Positions 31,218 through 39,803 are shown, counted from the first letter of the stretch. The stretch: DNA of 64,000 nucleotides from Prochlorococcus marinus (GCF_001180265.1 NZ_CVSW01000032.1:434001-498000); one strand, 5' to 3'. Numbers and translations: made by a program. Notes: generated by a model from the letters alone, not told the origin.

Positions 31218-31284
31218 ATTATTATTCCAAGAACTTTAGATTAATAAATTTTGTTTTATTATAGTTCCAGCTTTTTTTTAATAT

Positions 31285-31557
31285 ATGAATAAAATGGGAA
31301 TGCAGGCTGTTGATCTTGCTATTCAAAATGGAGTGGATCTTGACGGAACTCCAATCCCTCAAAAAATGCTAGATCTATACAATAGAATTATGGATGAGGA
31401 AAATAAAAGACAAAGGAGTGGTGTTAAAAAATCAATGAGAAATAGATGCGTTAAAACGGGTTCTAAGCATTTTGATAAAGAAACGTTGAATCAATTATTA
31501 ATAGACTCAGGATGGGAAGGTCTTAAAGAAAAGGAAATTTTATTTTTTTATAACTAA
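31285..31557 (+). CDS. Conserved hypothetical protein, 90 residues
   Basis: A soluble basic protein: MNKMGMQAVDLAIQNGVDL, then IPQKMLDLYNRIMDEENKR and a C-terminal LNQLLIDSGWEGLKEKEI. It is helical with no membrane segment. A start at Met4 or Met6 is possible. No family is recognised. It follows bcp by 67 nt on the same strand. Confidence 0.6.
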   Translation: MNKMGMQAVDLAIQNGVDLDGTPIPQKMLDLYNRIMDEENKRQRSGVKKSMRNRCVKTGSKHFDKETLNQLLIDSGWEGLKEKEILFFYN

Positions 31558-31655
31558 AAAAAATTTTTATTTATCTTAAAAATAATTTATGGTAATTATT
31601 TATTTAGACTAAGAAACTGAGAACTAATTAAATATTTTTGACCTAATTTACTGAA

Positions 31656-32000
31656 TTATTTAAACCATCTTTTTTTTTTAGAGGAAATTACTTTTTCTTT
31701 TTCAGCTTTTGTTTTATTATTTGCTTTTTTGAAAGCCAAGTTGGCTTCTACAACTGTAACTATTGATATGAAAAAAAGACCAGAAATCCCAATTATTTGT
31801 TCATTTTGAGAGGGTTCTGAATCACCTTGTAAAAAAATACCTAAAGCGAACCATGCAGTACTAGCAGTGATGGTATAAAAATAGGGTTTCCATCTTCTTT
31901 GATATAAGTAACCTGATCCTAAACCAGGAAGAAAATTTAAAAAAGATGCTACCCACCCTTTTGAAGATGCAAGTATTTCGTCTCTTGAGGGGTAAGACAT
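31656..32000 (-). CDS. Membrane protein, 114 residues
   Basis: Two or three hydrophobic segments (GWVASFLNFLPGLGSGYLYQ, then TASTAWFALGIFLQG and IIGISGLFFISIVTVVEANL) precede a basic C-terminal tail of Lys residues. The GLGSGYLYQRRWK turn is reminiscent of small TM2-type membrane modules. No function is assigned. A 34-residue microprotein gene lies just upstream on the same strand. Confidence 0.6.
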   Translation of the reverse strand: MSYPSRDEILASSKGWVASFLNFLPGLGSGYLYQRRWKPYFYTITASTAWFALGIFLQGDSEPSQNEQIIGISGLFFISIVTVVEANLAFKKANNKTKAEKEKVISSKKKRWFK

Positions 32001-32005
32001 TTATG

Positions 32006-32110
32006 TTAGGTATTTATTAAATGTGAATTTATATAAGCAAAAGATATTGCTGCACAAATTACCCAACTAAAGGGTAAGAACATTCTTATTTTTTCTTTAT
32101 TATTATTCAT
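32006..32110 (-). CDS. 34-residue single-helix microprotein
   Basis: The frame starts MNNNKEKIRMFLPFSWVICA and continues AISFAYINSHLINT. It has a basic N-terminus and one helix. The next gene downstream starts 6 nt later on the same strand, which supports a shared transcript. No family is recognised. Confidence 0.5.
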   Translation of the reverse strand: MNNNKEKIRMFLPFSWVICAAISFAYINSHLINT

Positions 32111-32178
32111 TTTTTAATTATGGAAAATATTTTTAAAATCTGTGGATTTAATAGATATCTTAAAACTAGGAGAATTAA

Positions 32179-32202
32179 AAAAGACGGTTTTTAACCGTCT
32201 TT
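32179..32202 (-). terminator. Rho-independent terminator
   Basis: AAAGACGGTT and AACCGTCTTT form a 10-bp stem with a 4-nt loop. On the reverse strand a T-run follows, so it terminates the coiled-coil gene upstream (32230-32604). Confidence 0.85.
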
Positions 32203-32229
32203 GAAAAAAGTAATTTCTCTAAAAATAAA

Positions 32230-32604
32230 TTATTTATCTTTTGAGACTGAGAGTACTTTAAGTTGTTGTTTTACTTCTTTTTCTCTCTCTTCAAGATGTT
32301 TTAGTTGAACTTTAAAAGCATCTTCAAGTCTTACTTTTTGTGTTGTAATTTCATCAAGCTCTTCTTGATGTTGGTTTTTCTTTAACTCCTTCATTTCACT
32401 ATCGGAAATAACATATACAGGGCGATATGAAGGTGTTTCAAAAAGAAGATCAAACATTGAATACATAAGTGACCTTTGAATTAGTACAAATTCAATATCT
32501 GATAATTCTTTGGAATATGAAAGGATAAATACCGAAGATATTGATACGGCAAATACACCGAATTTCGGTTTACCTAACATAACCGCCCAGTATTTACCGA
32601 TCAA
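32230..32604 (-). CDS. Coiled-coil protein with an N-terminal hydrophobic segment
   Basis: The 124-residue protein has a hydrophobic stretch (GVFAVSISSVFILSYS) near the N-terminus and a charged coiled coil from about 67 to the end (SEMKELKKNQHQEELDEI, then LKHLEEREKEVKQQLKVL). It could be membrane-anchored with a cytoplasmic coil. No family is recognised. A terminator follows. Confidence 0.6.
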   Translation of the reverse strand: MIGKYWAVMLGKPKFGVFAVSISSVFILSYSKELSDIEFVLIQRSLMYSMFDLLFETPSYRPVYVISDSEMKELKKNQHQEELDEITTQKVRLEDAFKVQLKHLEEREKEVKQQLKVLSVSKDK

Positions 32605-32670
32605 ATTTTAAGGTATGTTCTAAAGTATTAAGGAGATGCTTCTAAAAATTTAAATTAAAAAGAACTAAAA

Positions 32671-33099
32671 ATGGATTTAAAAATTACTAAAACATTAGTA
32701 ATCCCATCCAAAGAAATTAAATGGCGATTTTCCAGATCCTCTGGCCCTGGAGGGCAAAATGTAAATAAAATTGAAAGCAGAGTAGAGATTATTTTTGATT
32801 TAGAAGATTCAAAAGTATTAAATGATTATCAGAAAGAAATTCTTAAAAGAAACTTGAAAAATAAAATAGTAAATAATAGCTTTCGTTTAGAGGTTCAAGA
32901 ACACAGAAATCAATTATTAAATAGGCAGCTAGCTTTAATGAAATTTAGTTCAATCATAAAAAATGCTTTAAATAAACCATTTAAATTAAGAAAATCTACA
33001 CAACCTACTAAAGCATCACAAAAGAAAAGAGTTGAGGTTAAGAAAAAACGCGGCGAATTGAAAAAAAGTCGACAAAAAGAAAAAATATATCAAATATGA
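32671..33099 (+). CDS. arfB: Alternative ribosome-rescue factor ArfB (YaeJ)
   Basis: The 142-residue protein is a lone release-factor domain with the catalytic GGQ in RSSGPGGQNVNKIESRVEI (about 24-42) and a Lys/Arg-rich C-terminal tail that inserts into the empty mRNA channel. It lacks the codon-recognition domains of RF1 and RF2. It hydrolyses peptidyl-tRNA on stalled ribosomes. Length and tail match ArfB closely. Confidence 0.92.
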   Translation: MDLKITKTLVIPSKEIKWRFSRSSGPGGQNVNKIESRVEIIFDLEDSKVLNDYQKEILKRNLKNKIVNNSFRLEVQEHRNQLLNRQLALMKFSSIIKNALNKPFKLRKSTQPTKASQKKRVEVKKKRGELKKSRQKEKIYQI

Positions 33100-33171
33100 A
33101 TAAACTAAATAAATTTTTTCCTCGCAGATTGCAATCAAAGCATATGATAAATTTAATTTTATTTTGGTTTA

Positions 33172-33420
33172 TTGAATTCAACTAATGATTTCTGGTTAAT
33201 TGACTCTAATTTTGTAGGGGTGATACGTTTCTACAAAGATAGAGATTATTCTGATAAATCTATTGATTATATGTTTATTGAAGAAGGAATTATTATGGGA
33301 ATTCATGGAGAAAATCCTCCATTAATGAAAACTAGAAAAAAAATTGTTATTGAAGAAGCGAGATTATTATGGCAAAAATTGTTAAATGAAGGTTGGCAAA
33401 AAACTAATAAAAAATGGTGA
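33172..33420 (+). CDS. DUF1651 family protein
   Basis: The 82-residue product has the layout of DUF1651, a family known mainly from marine Synechococcus and Prochlorococcus: an opening FWLIDSNFVGVIRFYKDRD, a middle PPLMKTRKKI and an ending ARLLWQKLLNEGWQKTN. A TTG start is used since no ATG lies before the conserved opening. The function is unknown. Confidence 0.75.
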   Translation: MNSTNDFWLIDSNFVGVIRFYKDRDYSDKSIDYMFIEEGIIMGIHGENPPLMKTRKKIVIEEARLLWQKLLNEGWQKTNKKW

Positions 33421-33448
33421 GGAAATTCTACAAAAAATTTTTTTAATT

Positions 33449-33613
33449 TCAGAAAATAAATGAACCTCTAGGGTATAGCTTGGAAATTTTTTCCTGTTGC
33501 AAATTTTTCTTTTTTTTGACGTCGTTTTCATATCTTCTCAACATCATTAGATAGTTTGTAACTCCAAAAATTATTAAAAACACAATAAATCTTATTCCTG
33601 CATCAAAGTTCAT
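33449..33613 (-). CDS. 54-residue single-helix membrane microprotein
   Basis: I chose the internal ATG giving MNFDAGIRFIVFLIIFGVTN. It has one helix followed by a long charged tail (RRYENDVKKKKNLQQEKI), ending LYPRGSFIF. An upstream extension to 33655 (MISNCQIKIK) is possible but lacks membrane-protein logic. No family is recognised. Confidence 0.55.
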   Translation of the reverse strand: MNFDAGIRFIVFLIIFGVTNYLMMLRRYENDVKKKKNLQQEKISKLYPRGSFIF

Positions 33614-33675
33614 ATGAATATTAAGCTTTATTTTAATTTGACAATTACTAATCAAAAATCAATCTGTATTTATAT

Positions 33676-34536
33676 CTAATTAATACGTCTAGTAAAAATC
33701 TTTTTTGATTGTACGGTATAAAAAATACATAATAAAAGTAATATTAAAATTGCACTAAAGCTTCCGATTGGGTTTGGAATATTTTGTGTAAAAGGCCCTG
33801 CTAAAAAAGAAGGTGTATTTTCTTTGAATTCTATTAATCCGTTATTTAATAAAAACCAAATACCCACTAGTCCTCCATGAATTCCTATGCAATTCCATAA
33901 AGAACCTTTATCTCTAATTTTTACTAATGATAGAAATATCCCAAGTAAAATAAATCCCAAACGCAATCCTACAATGTTCCAAAAGATCTCATTTGATAAA
34001 TTATGAACGAAGCTAAAAATTATAGCTTGTAAAGCTATTGATATTTTTGTACCATATTCAAATTTTAATTCTTCTAGTAACCAGCCTCTAAAAATTATTT
34101 CCTCTGCGAATCCAACACCTAATCCCAATAAAATAGAATTTAACAATATTATTGGCGAGATTTCACCTATCCAAGAAATATAATTTTTTTGCAATAGTGG
34201 TACCAGAATTATAATTATTAAAACTAAAGCAAATAAAATACCTCGAGAAAAATTGAAAAAGTTTTTCAAGAATTTGTCTTTTGTTATCCCAAGAATTATC
34301 CAAGCACTTGATTTATTTCGTTTGATATAAAACCAATATGGGAGTAAAAAGATAAAAAGTAAGAAAGTAATAATAGTACCAATTAAGGATAAATTATCTT
34401 TTTCAAAATTAAAAAATAAAAGTGGCAGAGATAAAGCCCAGCCAATTCCATAAAGAATAGGAATAAAAAATATAGTGGATAAAAATCTTGGTCTTAAAAG
34501 AAAAAAACTTCTAATTAGTATCATTAAATTTTTCAT
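33676..34536 (-). CDS. CPBP (CAAX-like) family intramembrane protease
   Basis: The 286-residue membrane protein has about seven to eight helices. The two key motifs are EEIIFRG (the EExxxR motif with adjacent catalytic glutamates) and the following FSFVH, with later HGGLVGIW. Members process prenylated or other membrane proteins or immunity peptides. The substrate is unknown. It lies just downstream of a small basic-protein gene on the same strand. Confidence 0.85.
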   Translation of the reverse strand: MKNLMILIRSFFLLRPRFLSTIFFIPILYGIGWALSLPLLFFNFEKDNLSLIGTIITFLLFIFLLPYWFYIKRNKSSAWIILGITKDKFLKNFFNFSRGILFALVLIIIILVPLLQKNYISWIGEISPIILLNSILLGLGVGFAEEIIFRGWLLEELKFEYGTKISIALQAIIFSFVHNLSNEIFWNIVGLRLGFILLGIFLSLVKIRDKGSLWNCIGIHGGLVGIWFLLNNGLIEFKENTPSFLAGPFTQNIPNPIGSFSAILILLLLCIFYTVQSKKIFTRRIN

Positions 34537-34553
34537 TTTAGTTTGAATATTAA

Positions 34554-34751
34554 TTAATCCCAGCCTTTGCCTTTTATTATTCTAACTAATTGTTCAAAAA
34601 GTTTTAGCTTTTTCTTTTTACTATAATTTATGTTTTTTGAAAGATTAGATAAATCTTTATAAAATTGCCTAGTTATTTTATCTTCTTTATCACTAGGCCA
34701 TAGTAAGTCTGAGCCCTCTTCATATTCTTCTTTATATCTTTCTTTATTCAA
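34554..34751 (-). CDS. Hypothetical protein, 65 residues
   Basis: A charged soluble protein: MNKERYKEEYEEGSDLLWPS, then EDKITRQFYKDLSNLSKNI and a Lys-rich end. It lies 17 nt upstream of the CPBP gene on the same strand, so translation may be linked. No family is recognised. Confidence 0.55.
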   Translation of the reverse strand: MNKERYKEEYEEGSDLLWPSDKEDKITRQFYKDLSNLSKNINYSKKKKLKLFEQLVRIIKGKGWD

Positions 34752-34840
34752 ATTTTTTTTATATCGTAATAATTTAAATTTTACTTATTGCAAATGCTTA
34801 AAAGTGATGTTTATTAAATTTGTGTATTTATTTAAAATTT

Positions 34841-34930
34841 ATGCAGATTAATCTTTCAACTTTAGTTTTTACATTACTATCTCCATTACTTATTTTTGCA
34901 GTAATAGTATCGGTTTACTTATTTCATTAG
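34841..34930 (+). CDS. 29-residue single-helix membrane microprotein
   Basis: The frame starts MQINLSTLVFTLLSPLLIFA and ends VIVSVYLFH, almost wholly one membrane helix. It has the size and composition of tiny photosystem or cytochrome b6f subunits, but I cannot match it to one. The start coordinate is set from the in-frame stop. Confidence 0.5.
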   Translation: MQINLSTLVFTLLSPLLIFAVIVSVYLFH

Positions 34931-34958
34931 GAAGTATTTACAAATAAACTTAATTAAT

Positions 34959-35054
34959 TTAAGGGTGTATTATGCCTACTTTTTCTAATGCAAATGATAA
35001 AATTGCAATTAAAGCCATTAGTGTTAATATCTTGTTCTTTTTGATGAAATCCAT
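34959..35054 (-). CDS. 31-residue single-helix membrane microprotein
   Basis: The frame starts MDFIKKNKILTLMALIAILS and ends FALEKVGIIHP. A basic N-terminus and one helix give a likely N-in orientation. It is convergent with the preceding microprotein, and the two could pair. No family is recognised. Confidence 0.5.
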   Translation of the reverse strand: MDFIKKNKILTLMALIAILSFALEKVGIIHP

Positions 35055-35128
35055 AATGCATATTAATAATCTATTTATTAAGTTCTTATATAAAATAATA
35101 AATAATTAAAATTATTATAACAGTAACA

Positions 35129-35269
35129 ATGGGACCCATATATATAGGAGATTTAGTTCCCTCAATAGCTTCTTATAAAGAGATAATTGTAAAATATGAT
35201 AAGGGTATAAAAGAAAGTGAATTTTATGAAGAACCTATTGGAGGAGATTTTAATTACCCTGATTGGTAA
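35129..35269 (+). CDS. 46-residue hypothetical protein
   Basis: An acidic soluble frame starts MGPIYIGDLVPSIASYKEII and ends GGDFNYPDW. The GDLVPSIASY segment looks like a small beta motif. The next gene starts 2 nt after its stop, so the pair is probably co-translated. No family is recognised. Confidence 0.6.
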   Translation: MGPIYIGDLVPSIASYKEIIVKYDKGIKESEFYEEPIGGDFNYPDW

Positions 35270-35271
35270 AT

Positions 35272-35454
35272 ATGCTTACTACAAAAATAACTTTTGCCTT
35301 GGCAGATTGGATTAGAGAGTGGCGTAAGTGCCGGGATAAGAATCCTTCTATTGATGAGTGCGTAAAATTTGTTCAGTGGAAATTAGAAGATTATGAACTT
35401 TCTGATAGTGATAAAAGAATAATTGAATCTATTTTGCTCTATGAATCTGAATAA
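35272..35454 (+). CDS. 60-residue hypothetical protein
   Basis: The helical soluble protein starts MLTTKITFALADWIREWRKC and ends ESILLYESE. I chose this ATG over an upstream TTG that overlaps the previous gene. Tryptophan-rich IREWRKCRDKNPS suggests a helix-turn region, but no family is recognised. Confidence 0.6.
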   Translation: MLTTKITFALADWIREWRKCRDKNPSIDECVKFVQWKLEDYELSDSDKRIIESILLYESE

Positions 35455-35499
35455 ATAAGTGATTATAGACTTTAATTTTTATATTTATCTATAAAAAAC

Positions 35500-35890
35500 A
35501 AAGGATCACTAAAATTCTCTTACAAATTAAGAAAAAAGTAAATCAGCATATTTACGGATTTACTGAAAATATAAAAAGGAGTAATTTATAAATGTTGAGT
35601 TCGGAGGCAATCTAAATGATTGATAGTCCGCCTGAAATTTAGCAAATTCCAAAATATAGGAAGCGTATTCCTGAGAATGGGATTATTCGAAAATTAAAGT
35701 TCAATCAATTAGTCTGATAAGACTTCGCTTTATAATTACTAGCGACAATAGGGACTGAAATTATCGAGAGAAATCCCCGAATTCACGTATTCTAGGTTTA
35801 TGAGTAAATAGACTTTAAAATATGTAATTTTATATCCTGTAAGAAGGAAATCAAATATTAAAAAGGACTGTACAAGCAGTCCTTTTTTTT
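35500..35890 (+). ncRNA. Candidate structured non-coding RNA ending in a terminator
   Basis: This stretch of about 390 bases has no useful reading frame but many local inverted repeats: TTCGGAGGC with GCCTGAA, GGAA with TTCC, GAAT with ATTC, AGTC with GACT, and CGCT with AGCG. It ends in a strong terminator with a T8 run. It is higher in GC than the flanks. No tmRNA, RNase P, 6S or SRP signature is visible. The 5' end is a guess. Confidence 0.5.
35861..35890 (+). terminator. Rho-independent terminator of the candidate ncRNA
   Basis: AAAAGGACTG and CAGTCCTTTT form a 10-bp stem around a 6-nt loop, followed by a run of T. It ends transcription about 75 nt before the prolyl iminopeptidase start, and no coding gene on this strand lies close upstream, so it points to a transcript in this gap. 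Confidence 0.9.
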
Positions 35891-35964
35891 GCTTAGCAAA
35901 TTTCTTCTAAACTAGACTTCTTTTTGGATATTATGGATTAATAAAGTGATTAAAATATTTCAAA

Positions 35965-36915
35965 ATGAAAGATCAAGTCTTGTTCCCAAAAATTGAAGTA
36001 CGAGAAAAGGGTTTTTTACAAGTAAGTGATATTCATACTATTTATTGGGAAAGATCTGGTAATCCAAACGGCAAAAAAATTCTTGTTATTCATGGAGGTC
36101 CAGGAGGAGGAAGTCAACCAAGATATAGAAGATACTTTGACCCAGATAAATTCGATATTATTCAATTTGACCAAAGAGGTTGCGGTTTTTCAACTCCTTT
36201 CTCCGAATTAAAAGAAAATACGACCAATCATTTAGTTGATGATATTGAGAAATTAAGGATTCTTTTAAAAATAGATACTTGGCATTTGTTTGGTGGATCT
36301 TGGGGCTCAACACTTTCACTTATATATGCGATAAAAAATCCCTCAAGAGTTATCAGCTTAACTTTGCGTGGAATATTTTTATGTAGAAAGTTTGAATTGT
36401 TATGGTTCTATCAATATGGTGCAAGTGAGATATTCCCCGATGAATTTGAAGAATATATTTCTGTAATACCAAAAGAAGAAAGAAATGATTTAATAAGTTC
36501 TTTTTATAAATATCTAACATCTTCAGATGCGAATCTTAGATCAAAAGCAGCAGCAGCTTGGACAAAATGGGAACTCTCAACAAGTCATTTAATAAATAAA
36601 AAATTTGATTTTGATAAGTCTGAAGTTAATTCTTTTTCAGATGCCTTCGCAAGGATCGAGTGTCATTATTTTATTAATAATATTTTCTTAGAAGATGATT
36701 TTATTTTGAAAAATATAAAAACAATAGAGTCGATTCCAACAAAAATAATTCAAGGGAGGTATGACGTTGTATGTCCTGTTAGGAGTGCTTGGGATCTAAA
36801 TAAGAAATTAAAGGATTCTGAATTAATTATAGTTAATGATGCTGGTCATTCAATGAGTGAAATAGGTATAAGTATCGAATTAATAAAAGCTGTAAAAGGA
36901 ATTGAAAATCTCTAA
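35965..36915 (+). CDS. pip: Proline iminopeptidase
   Basis: The 316-residue alpha/beta hydrolase has the oxyanion HGGPGGGSQPRYRRYFDP segment, the FDQRGCGFS motif, and the nucleophile elbow GGSWGSTLSL. The acid D in GRYDVVCP and base H in DAGHSMSE complete the triad. It removes N-terminal proline from peptides and is a typical S33 enzyme length. It is cytoplasmic with no signal peptide. It stands alone behind the ncRNA terminator. Confidence 0.93.
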   Translation: MKDQVLFPKIEVREKGFLQVSDIHTIYWERSGNPNGKKILVIHGGPGGGSQPRYRRYFDPDKFDIIQFDQRGCGFSTPFSELKENTTNHLVDDIEKLRILLKIDTWHLFGGSWGSTLSLIYAIKNPSRVISLTLRGIFLCRKFELLWFYQYGASEIFPDEFEEYISVIPKEERNDLISSFYKYLTSSDANLRSKAAAAWTKWELSTSHLINKKFDFDKSEVNSFSDAFARIECHYFINNIFLEDDFILKNIKTIESIPTKIIQGRYDVVCPVRSAWDLNKKLKDSELIIVNDAGHSMSEIGISIELIKAVKGIENL

Positions 36916-36938
36916 TAAAGAGAATGTGGTTTTAAAAA

Positions 36939-37112
36939 TTAAAGGCCATTATCTTCAATATTTTGTGCAATACTCCTAAGAAGTTCGACTATATCAGAAT
37001 CTTCGCATCGAGTATCTTCTTTAAGCAAAATGCACTCGTCTCTAATACTTACATTAGTACTCCACCATATACCTGAACTATTGGTATCATCCCACTCAAA
37101 TCTATTTGACAT
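36939..37112 (-). CDS. 57-residue acidic hypothetical protein
   Basis: The frame starts MSNRFEWDDTNSSGIWWSTN and has two cysteines (DECIL and TRCED) with an acidic end. Its ATG overlaps the stop codon of the preceding gene by one base, so they are translationally coupled. No family is recognised. Confidence 0.62.
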   Translation of the reverse strand: MSNRFEWDDTNSSGIWWSTNVSIRDECILLKEDTRCEDSDIVELLRSIAQNIEDNGL

Positions 37113-37369
37113 TACTTATTAATACTGATTTCGACCTCTTCATTGACTTTAGTTGAATCTTTTAATTCTTCTTTAGGTTCTTCTGGCCAGGCAACATCAA
37201 ATCTTGCAATTTCTTCTGTAGCAAAACCTTCAGGATGACGAGTACAAATTTTCTTTCTCCTTACAAAAATATGATCAACTCTTTTTTCTTCATCTGGAGT
37301 AACTATCCTTTCTAGTTCTATTACTTCTGTAAAAGGAGTTGGCTTTAGCTCTTTAGTAGGTTTTGGCAT
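37112..37369 (-). CDS. Conserved hypothetical protein, 85 residues
   Basis: A soluble protein with TPFTEVIELERIVTPDEEK, then VDHIFVRRKKICTRHPEGFA and an acidic tail. The RRKKICTRHPEGF segment is basic and might contact nucleic acid. It is the first gene of a two-gene unit with the downstream 57-residue gene. No family is recognised. Confidence 0.65.
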   Translation of the reverse strand: MPKPTKELKPTPFTEVIELERIVTPDEEKRVDHIFVRRKKICTRHPEGFATEEIARFDVAWPEEPKEELKDSTKVNEEVEISINK

Positions 37370-37508
37370 GTTCTTATCTCGTTAGATCTACCTTAAAGCT
37401 TAGATAACTAGACTGTGGATTTTTTAAATGGTTTTACCCAAATCATTACCTGATTATTTAATTATGAAGGATTTAATCATAAATGAATAATAAAATAATA
37501 AATTAAAT

Positions 37509-39002
37509 TTATATCCCTAAATTTAATTCATATTGGATTTGTTTGTTGTTATTACTTTTTTTAGGTCTTTTATTGATGACTGTTTTTTTCCTTGAGCCAT
37601 GCTTTAAATATATTTTTTTTGATATATCCCAGTAGCCTTTTTTTTGTGTGATTTCTTGAATTTTTTCCCTAGCTTCTCTAGATGTTTTAGAAATATCAAC
37701 TATAGGTTTAATGTATTCTAATTTTGAGTATTCTTCATTATTAAATTTGCTTAGTAACCAAGGCTCATGAATAAAAGTATCAGTTACTTTTCTTAATTCT
37801 GGTACCCATTTTTTTATAAATTTACCCTTAGGGTCGTGATCTTTTCCTTGCTTGATAGGATTGTAAATTCTATTGGTATTAATAGAGGTTGTTCCAGACT
37901 GCATTTGACATTGATTCCAATGTATTCCAGGCTCATAATCTATAAACTTTTTTGCTAATTCTGATCCTGAATCTTGCCAAGGTAACCACAAATTATAACT
38001 TGCAAAAGACATGAGCATTGCGCGCATTCTAAAGTTAATCCATCCATTAAAGTTTAATGAACGCATACAAGCATCTATAAAAGGAAAACCAGTATTGCCT
38101 TGACTCCATAAAACAAGTAATTCAGTTTTATTAGTTCTGATATTTTGAAAATAAGGGTGGAAATCTTGGAATTCTAATTCTGGTTCGCTTTCAAGTTTCT
38201 GAATAAAATGACAATGCCAAGTTAATCTACTCTTCAACATTCTTGAATTATTATTTTTATATAAATTTGCTTGATAAAAAATCTCTTTCAATGAAAGACA
38301 TCCCCAACTAATGTAAGGAGATAATCTTGAGCAGCTATCAAAAGATTTTTCTGGGCTTGAAATATCCTTTGAATATGAATTTAATTTTTCTTTAAAAAAA
38401 TATTCCATCCTTTCAAGGCCTTTTTTTCTTCCGCCTTTTAATCTTCCTTTACATTCGTCTTTTTTAAAAGAAAATATTTTTTCGTCGGGTATTGCCCCAG
38501 CTTCAAAATCAATTGGATTAATTTTTAATGGGCTTTTAATTAATCCCCTGTATGTATTTTTTGCCCATTTCTTTGACCAGTTATCCCTATTTATATTTCC
38601 TCTAAATACAGAAAACTGTAAATATTCTTTCCAAATTATTTTTTTATTTGAAGCCCATAATTTAACTTCTTGATCTCTTTTATAAGTAAGCCAATCTCCA
38701 GTTTCTTGATGGCTATATATACCCATTATATTAAATTTGGAACAAATTTCCTCAAAGATTTCAATTACATTTCCTGTTCTTATTATTAGTGGTTGTCCTT
38801 TTTCTTTAAGTGAATTTCTTAAATCTAATACACTTTCCTTACAAAATTGCCATTGCCTTCCTGAATGAGTTTTTTGATTCCATAACTCAATTTCAAATAT
38901 ATATATTGGTAAGATGTCATTATTTTTTAAAGATTCATAAAGTGCTTCATTATCATCTATTCTTAGATCCTTTTTGAACCATAAAATATTTATATCCTTC
39001 AT
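37509..39002 (-). CDS. phr: DNA photolyase/cryptochrome family flavoprotein
   Basis: The 497-residue protein has an N-terminal photolyase domain (INILWFKKDLRIDDNEALYE) and a C-terminal FAD domain with CSRLSPYISWGCLS, RMRAMLMSFASYNLWLPW and NPIKQGKDHDPKGKFIKKW motifs. It binds FAD and an antenna chromophore and repairs UV photoproducts in light or acts as a blue-light receptor. The segment WNQCQMQSGTTSINTNR replaces the usual class I CPD-photolyase NNGGWQW region, so this may be a cryptochrome-like variant. The 250 nt downstream hold no gene I can see. Confidence 0.85.
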   Translation of the reverse strand: MKDINILWFKKDLRIDDNEALYESLKNNDILPIYIFEIELWNQKTHSGRQWQFCKESVLDLRNSLKEKGQPLIIRTGNVIEIFEEICSKFNIMGIYSHQETGDWLTYKRDQEVKLWASNKKIIWKEYLQFSVFRGNINRDNWSKKWAKNTYRGLIKSPLKINPIDFEAGAIPDEKIFSFKKDECKGRLKGGRKKGLERMEYFFKEKLNSYSKDISSPEKSFDSCSRLSPYISWGCLSLKEIFYQANLYKNNNSRMLKSRLTWHCHFIQKLESEPELEFQDFHPYFQNIRTNKTELLVLWSQGNTGFPFIDACMRSLNFNGWINFRMRAMLMSFASYNLWLPWQDSGSELAKKFIDYEPGIHWNQCQMQSGTTSINTNRIYNPIKQGKDHDPKGKFIKKWVPELRKVTDTFIHEPWLLSKFNNEEYSKLEYIKPIVDISKTSREAREKIQEITQKKGYWDISKKIYLKHGSRKKTVINKRPKKSNNNKQIQYELNLGI

Positions 39003-39253
39003 TAATTTTTTGTTTTATACTAAAAAACAAAATCTTAATTTGTATATGAATTTATTAAATAACTAATTATTTTCAAATAATTTCAGAAAATCTTTATTTT
39101 TCATTTAAGGAAAACTTTTATCTTTAATTGAAATTATAACTTTTGAATAATATCTATATTTAGTTTGGTAATTACACATTAATAAGATAATCCTCCAATT
39201 TTTTAAATAAAATCTTCTTATTAATTCATCAAACTTTTTTTTATCAGTTTTCT

Positions 39254-39445
39254 CTAGTTGCTTATTATTAGATAAATATTTTTTTCAATCCATTCAAATA
39301 TATCTTTCATTTTTCCATTAATTTTTCCATTTTTTATCCAATTATTTATATATAGTTCATCTCCCTCTTCTAATACAAAACACTTTTCTGGAGAAGGAAG
39401 AGAATAATTGTGGAATTTTTCTACAAAATTGTAAATTAGTTTCAT
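39254..39445 (-). CDS. Hypothetical protein, 63 residues
   Basis: The frame starts MKLIYNFVEKFHNYSLPSPE and contains VLEEGDELYINNWIKNG and a helical end. It overlaps the tail of the next gene by 89 nt in another frame, so one of the two frames is likely not coding there. It has reasonable soluble-protein composition. No family is recognised. Confidence 0.45.
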   Translation of the reverse strand: MKLIYNFVEKFHNYSLPSPEKCFVLEEGDELYINNWIKNGKINGKMKDIFEWIEKNIYLIISN

Positions 39446-39803
39446 TTTGTTCTTTATTTGTTTTTATTTCGCGAACAAACATAAATACCCTAAATGAAAA
39501 AGCAAGTGAAATAATAAATGTAAGCGGGAAATAAATACCCCACAAGCGTAATTTTAGCCTCCTCCCTTCAGCAGCATAAAAAACAAAAATAGCTATGAGA
39601 AGAACCGCTGTATCTGCGGATATAAATCCTGATTTAGGTGTTATCCATGCATCATCAAAAAAGGCGTTTCCTATATCTATCGTGAACCCTTGAATGTTTC
39701 CATTTCTTACCAAATTAATAAACTGATTAATAAAATAAAATGGCCAAATAATTCCCGCTAAAGCGGTAGTTCCGTAAATGGCAAGCCTGATCTTAGACCA
39801 CAT
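39357..39803 (-). CDS. DUF2834-like membrane protein
   Basis: The conserved part (about 1-110) has three hydrophobic segments: the first near residues 5-25, then a soluble bend with FFDDAWITPKSGFISAD, then TAVLLIAIFVFYAAEGRRLK and WGIYFPLTFIISLAFSFRVF. The AAEGRRLKLRLWGIY pattern matches DUF2834. The last about 35 residues are basic and overlap another frame, and the true end may be earlier in ancestral forms. The function is unknown. Confidence 0.7.
   Translation of the reverse strand: MWSKIRLAIYGTTALAGIIWPFYFINQFINLVRNGNIQGFTIDIGNAFFDDAWITPKSGFISADTAVLLIAIFVFYAAEGRRLKLRLWGIYFPLTFIISLAFSFRVFMFVREIKTNKEQNETNLQFCRKIPQLFSSFSRKVFCIRRGR

Noticed and set aside
33096-33182. 28-residue frame overlapping the arfB stop
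   Set aside because: It overlaps both arfB and the DUF1651 start region and lacks a convincing helix or family pattern.
35500-35890. tmRNA or RNase P RNA
   Set aside because: No tag-encoding stretch, tRNA-like end or conserved RNase P core motif can be seen.
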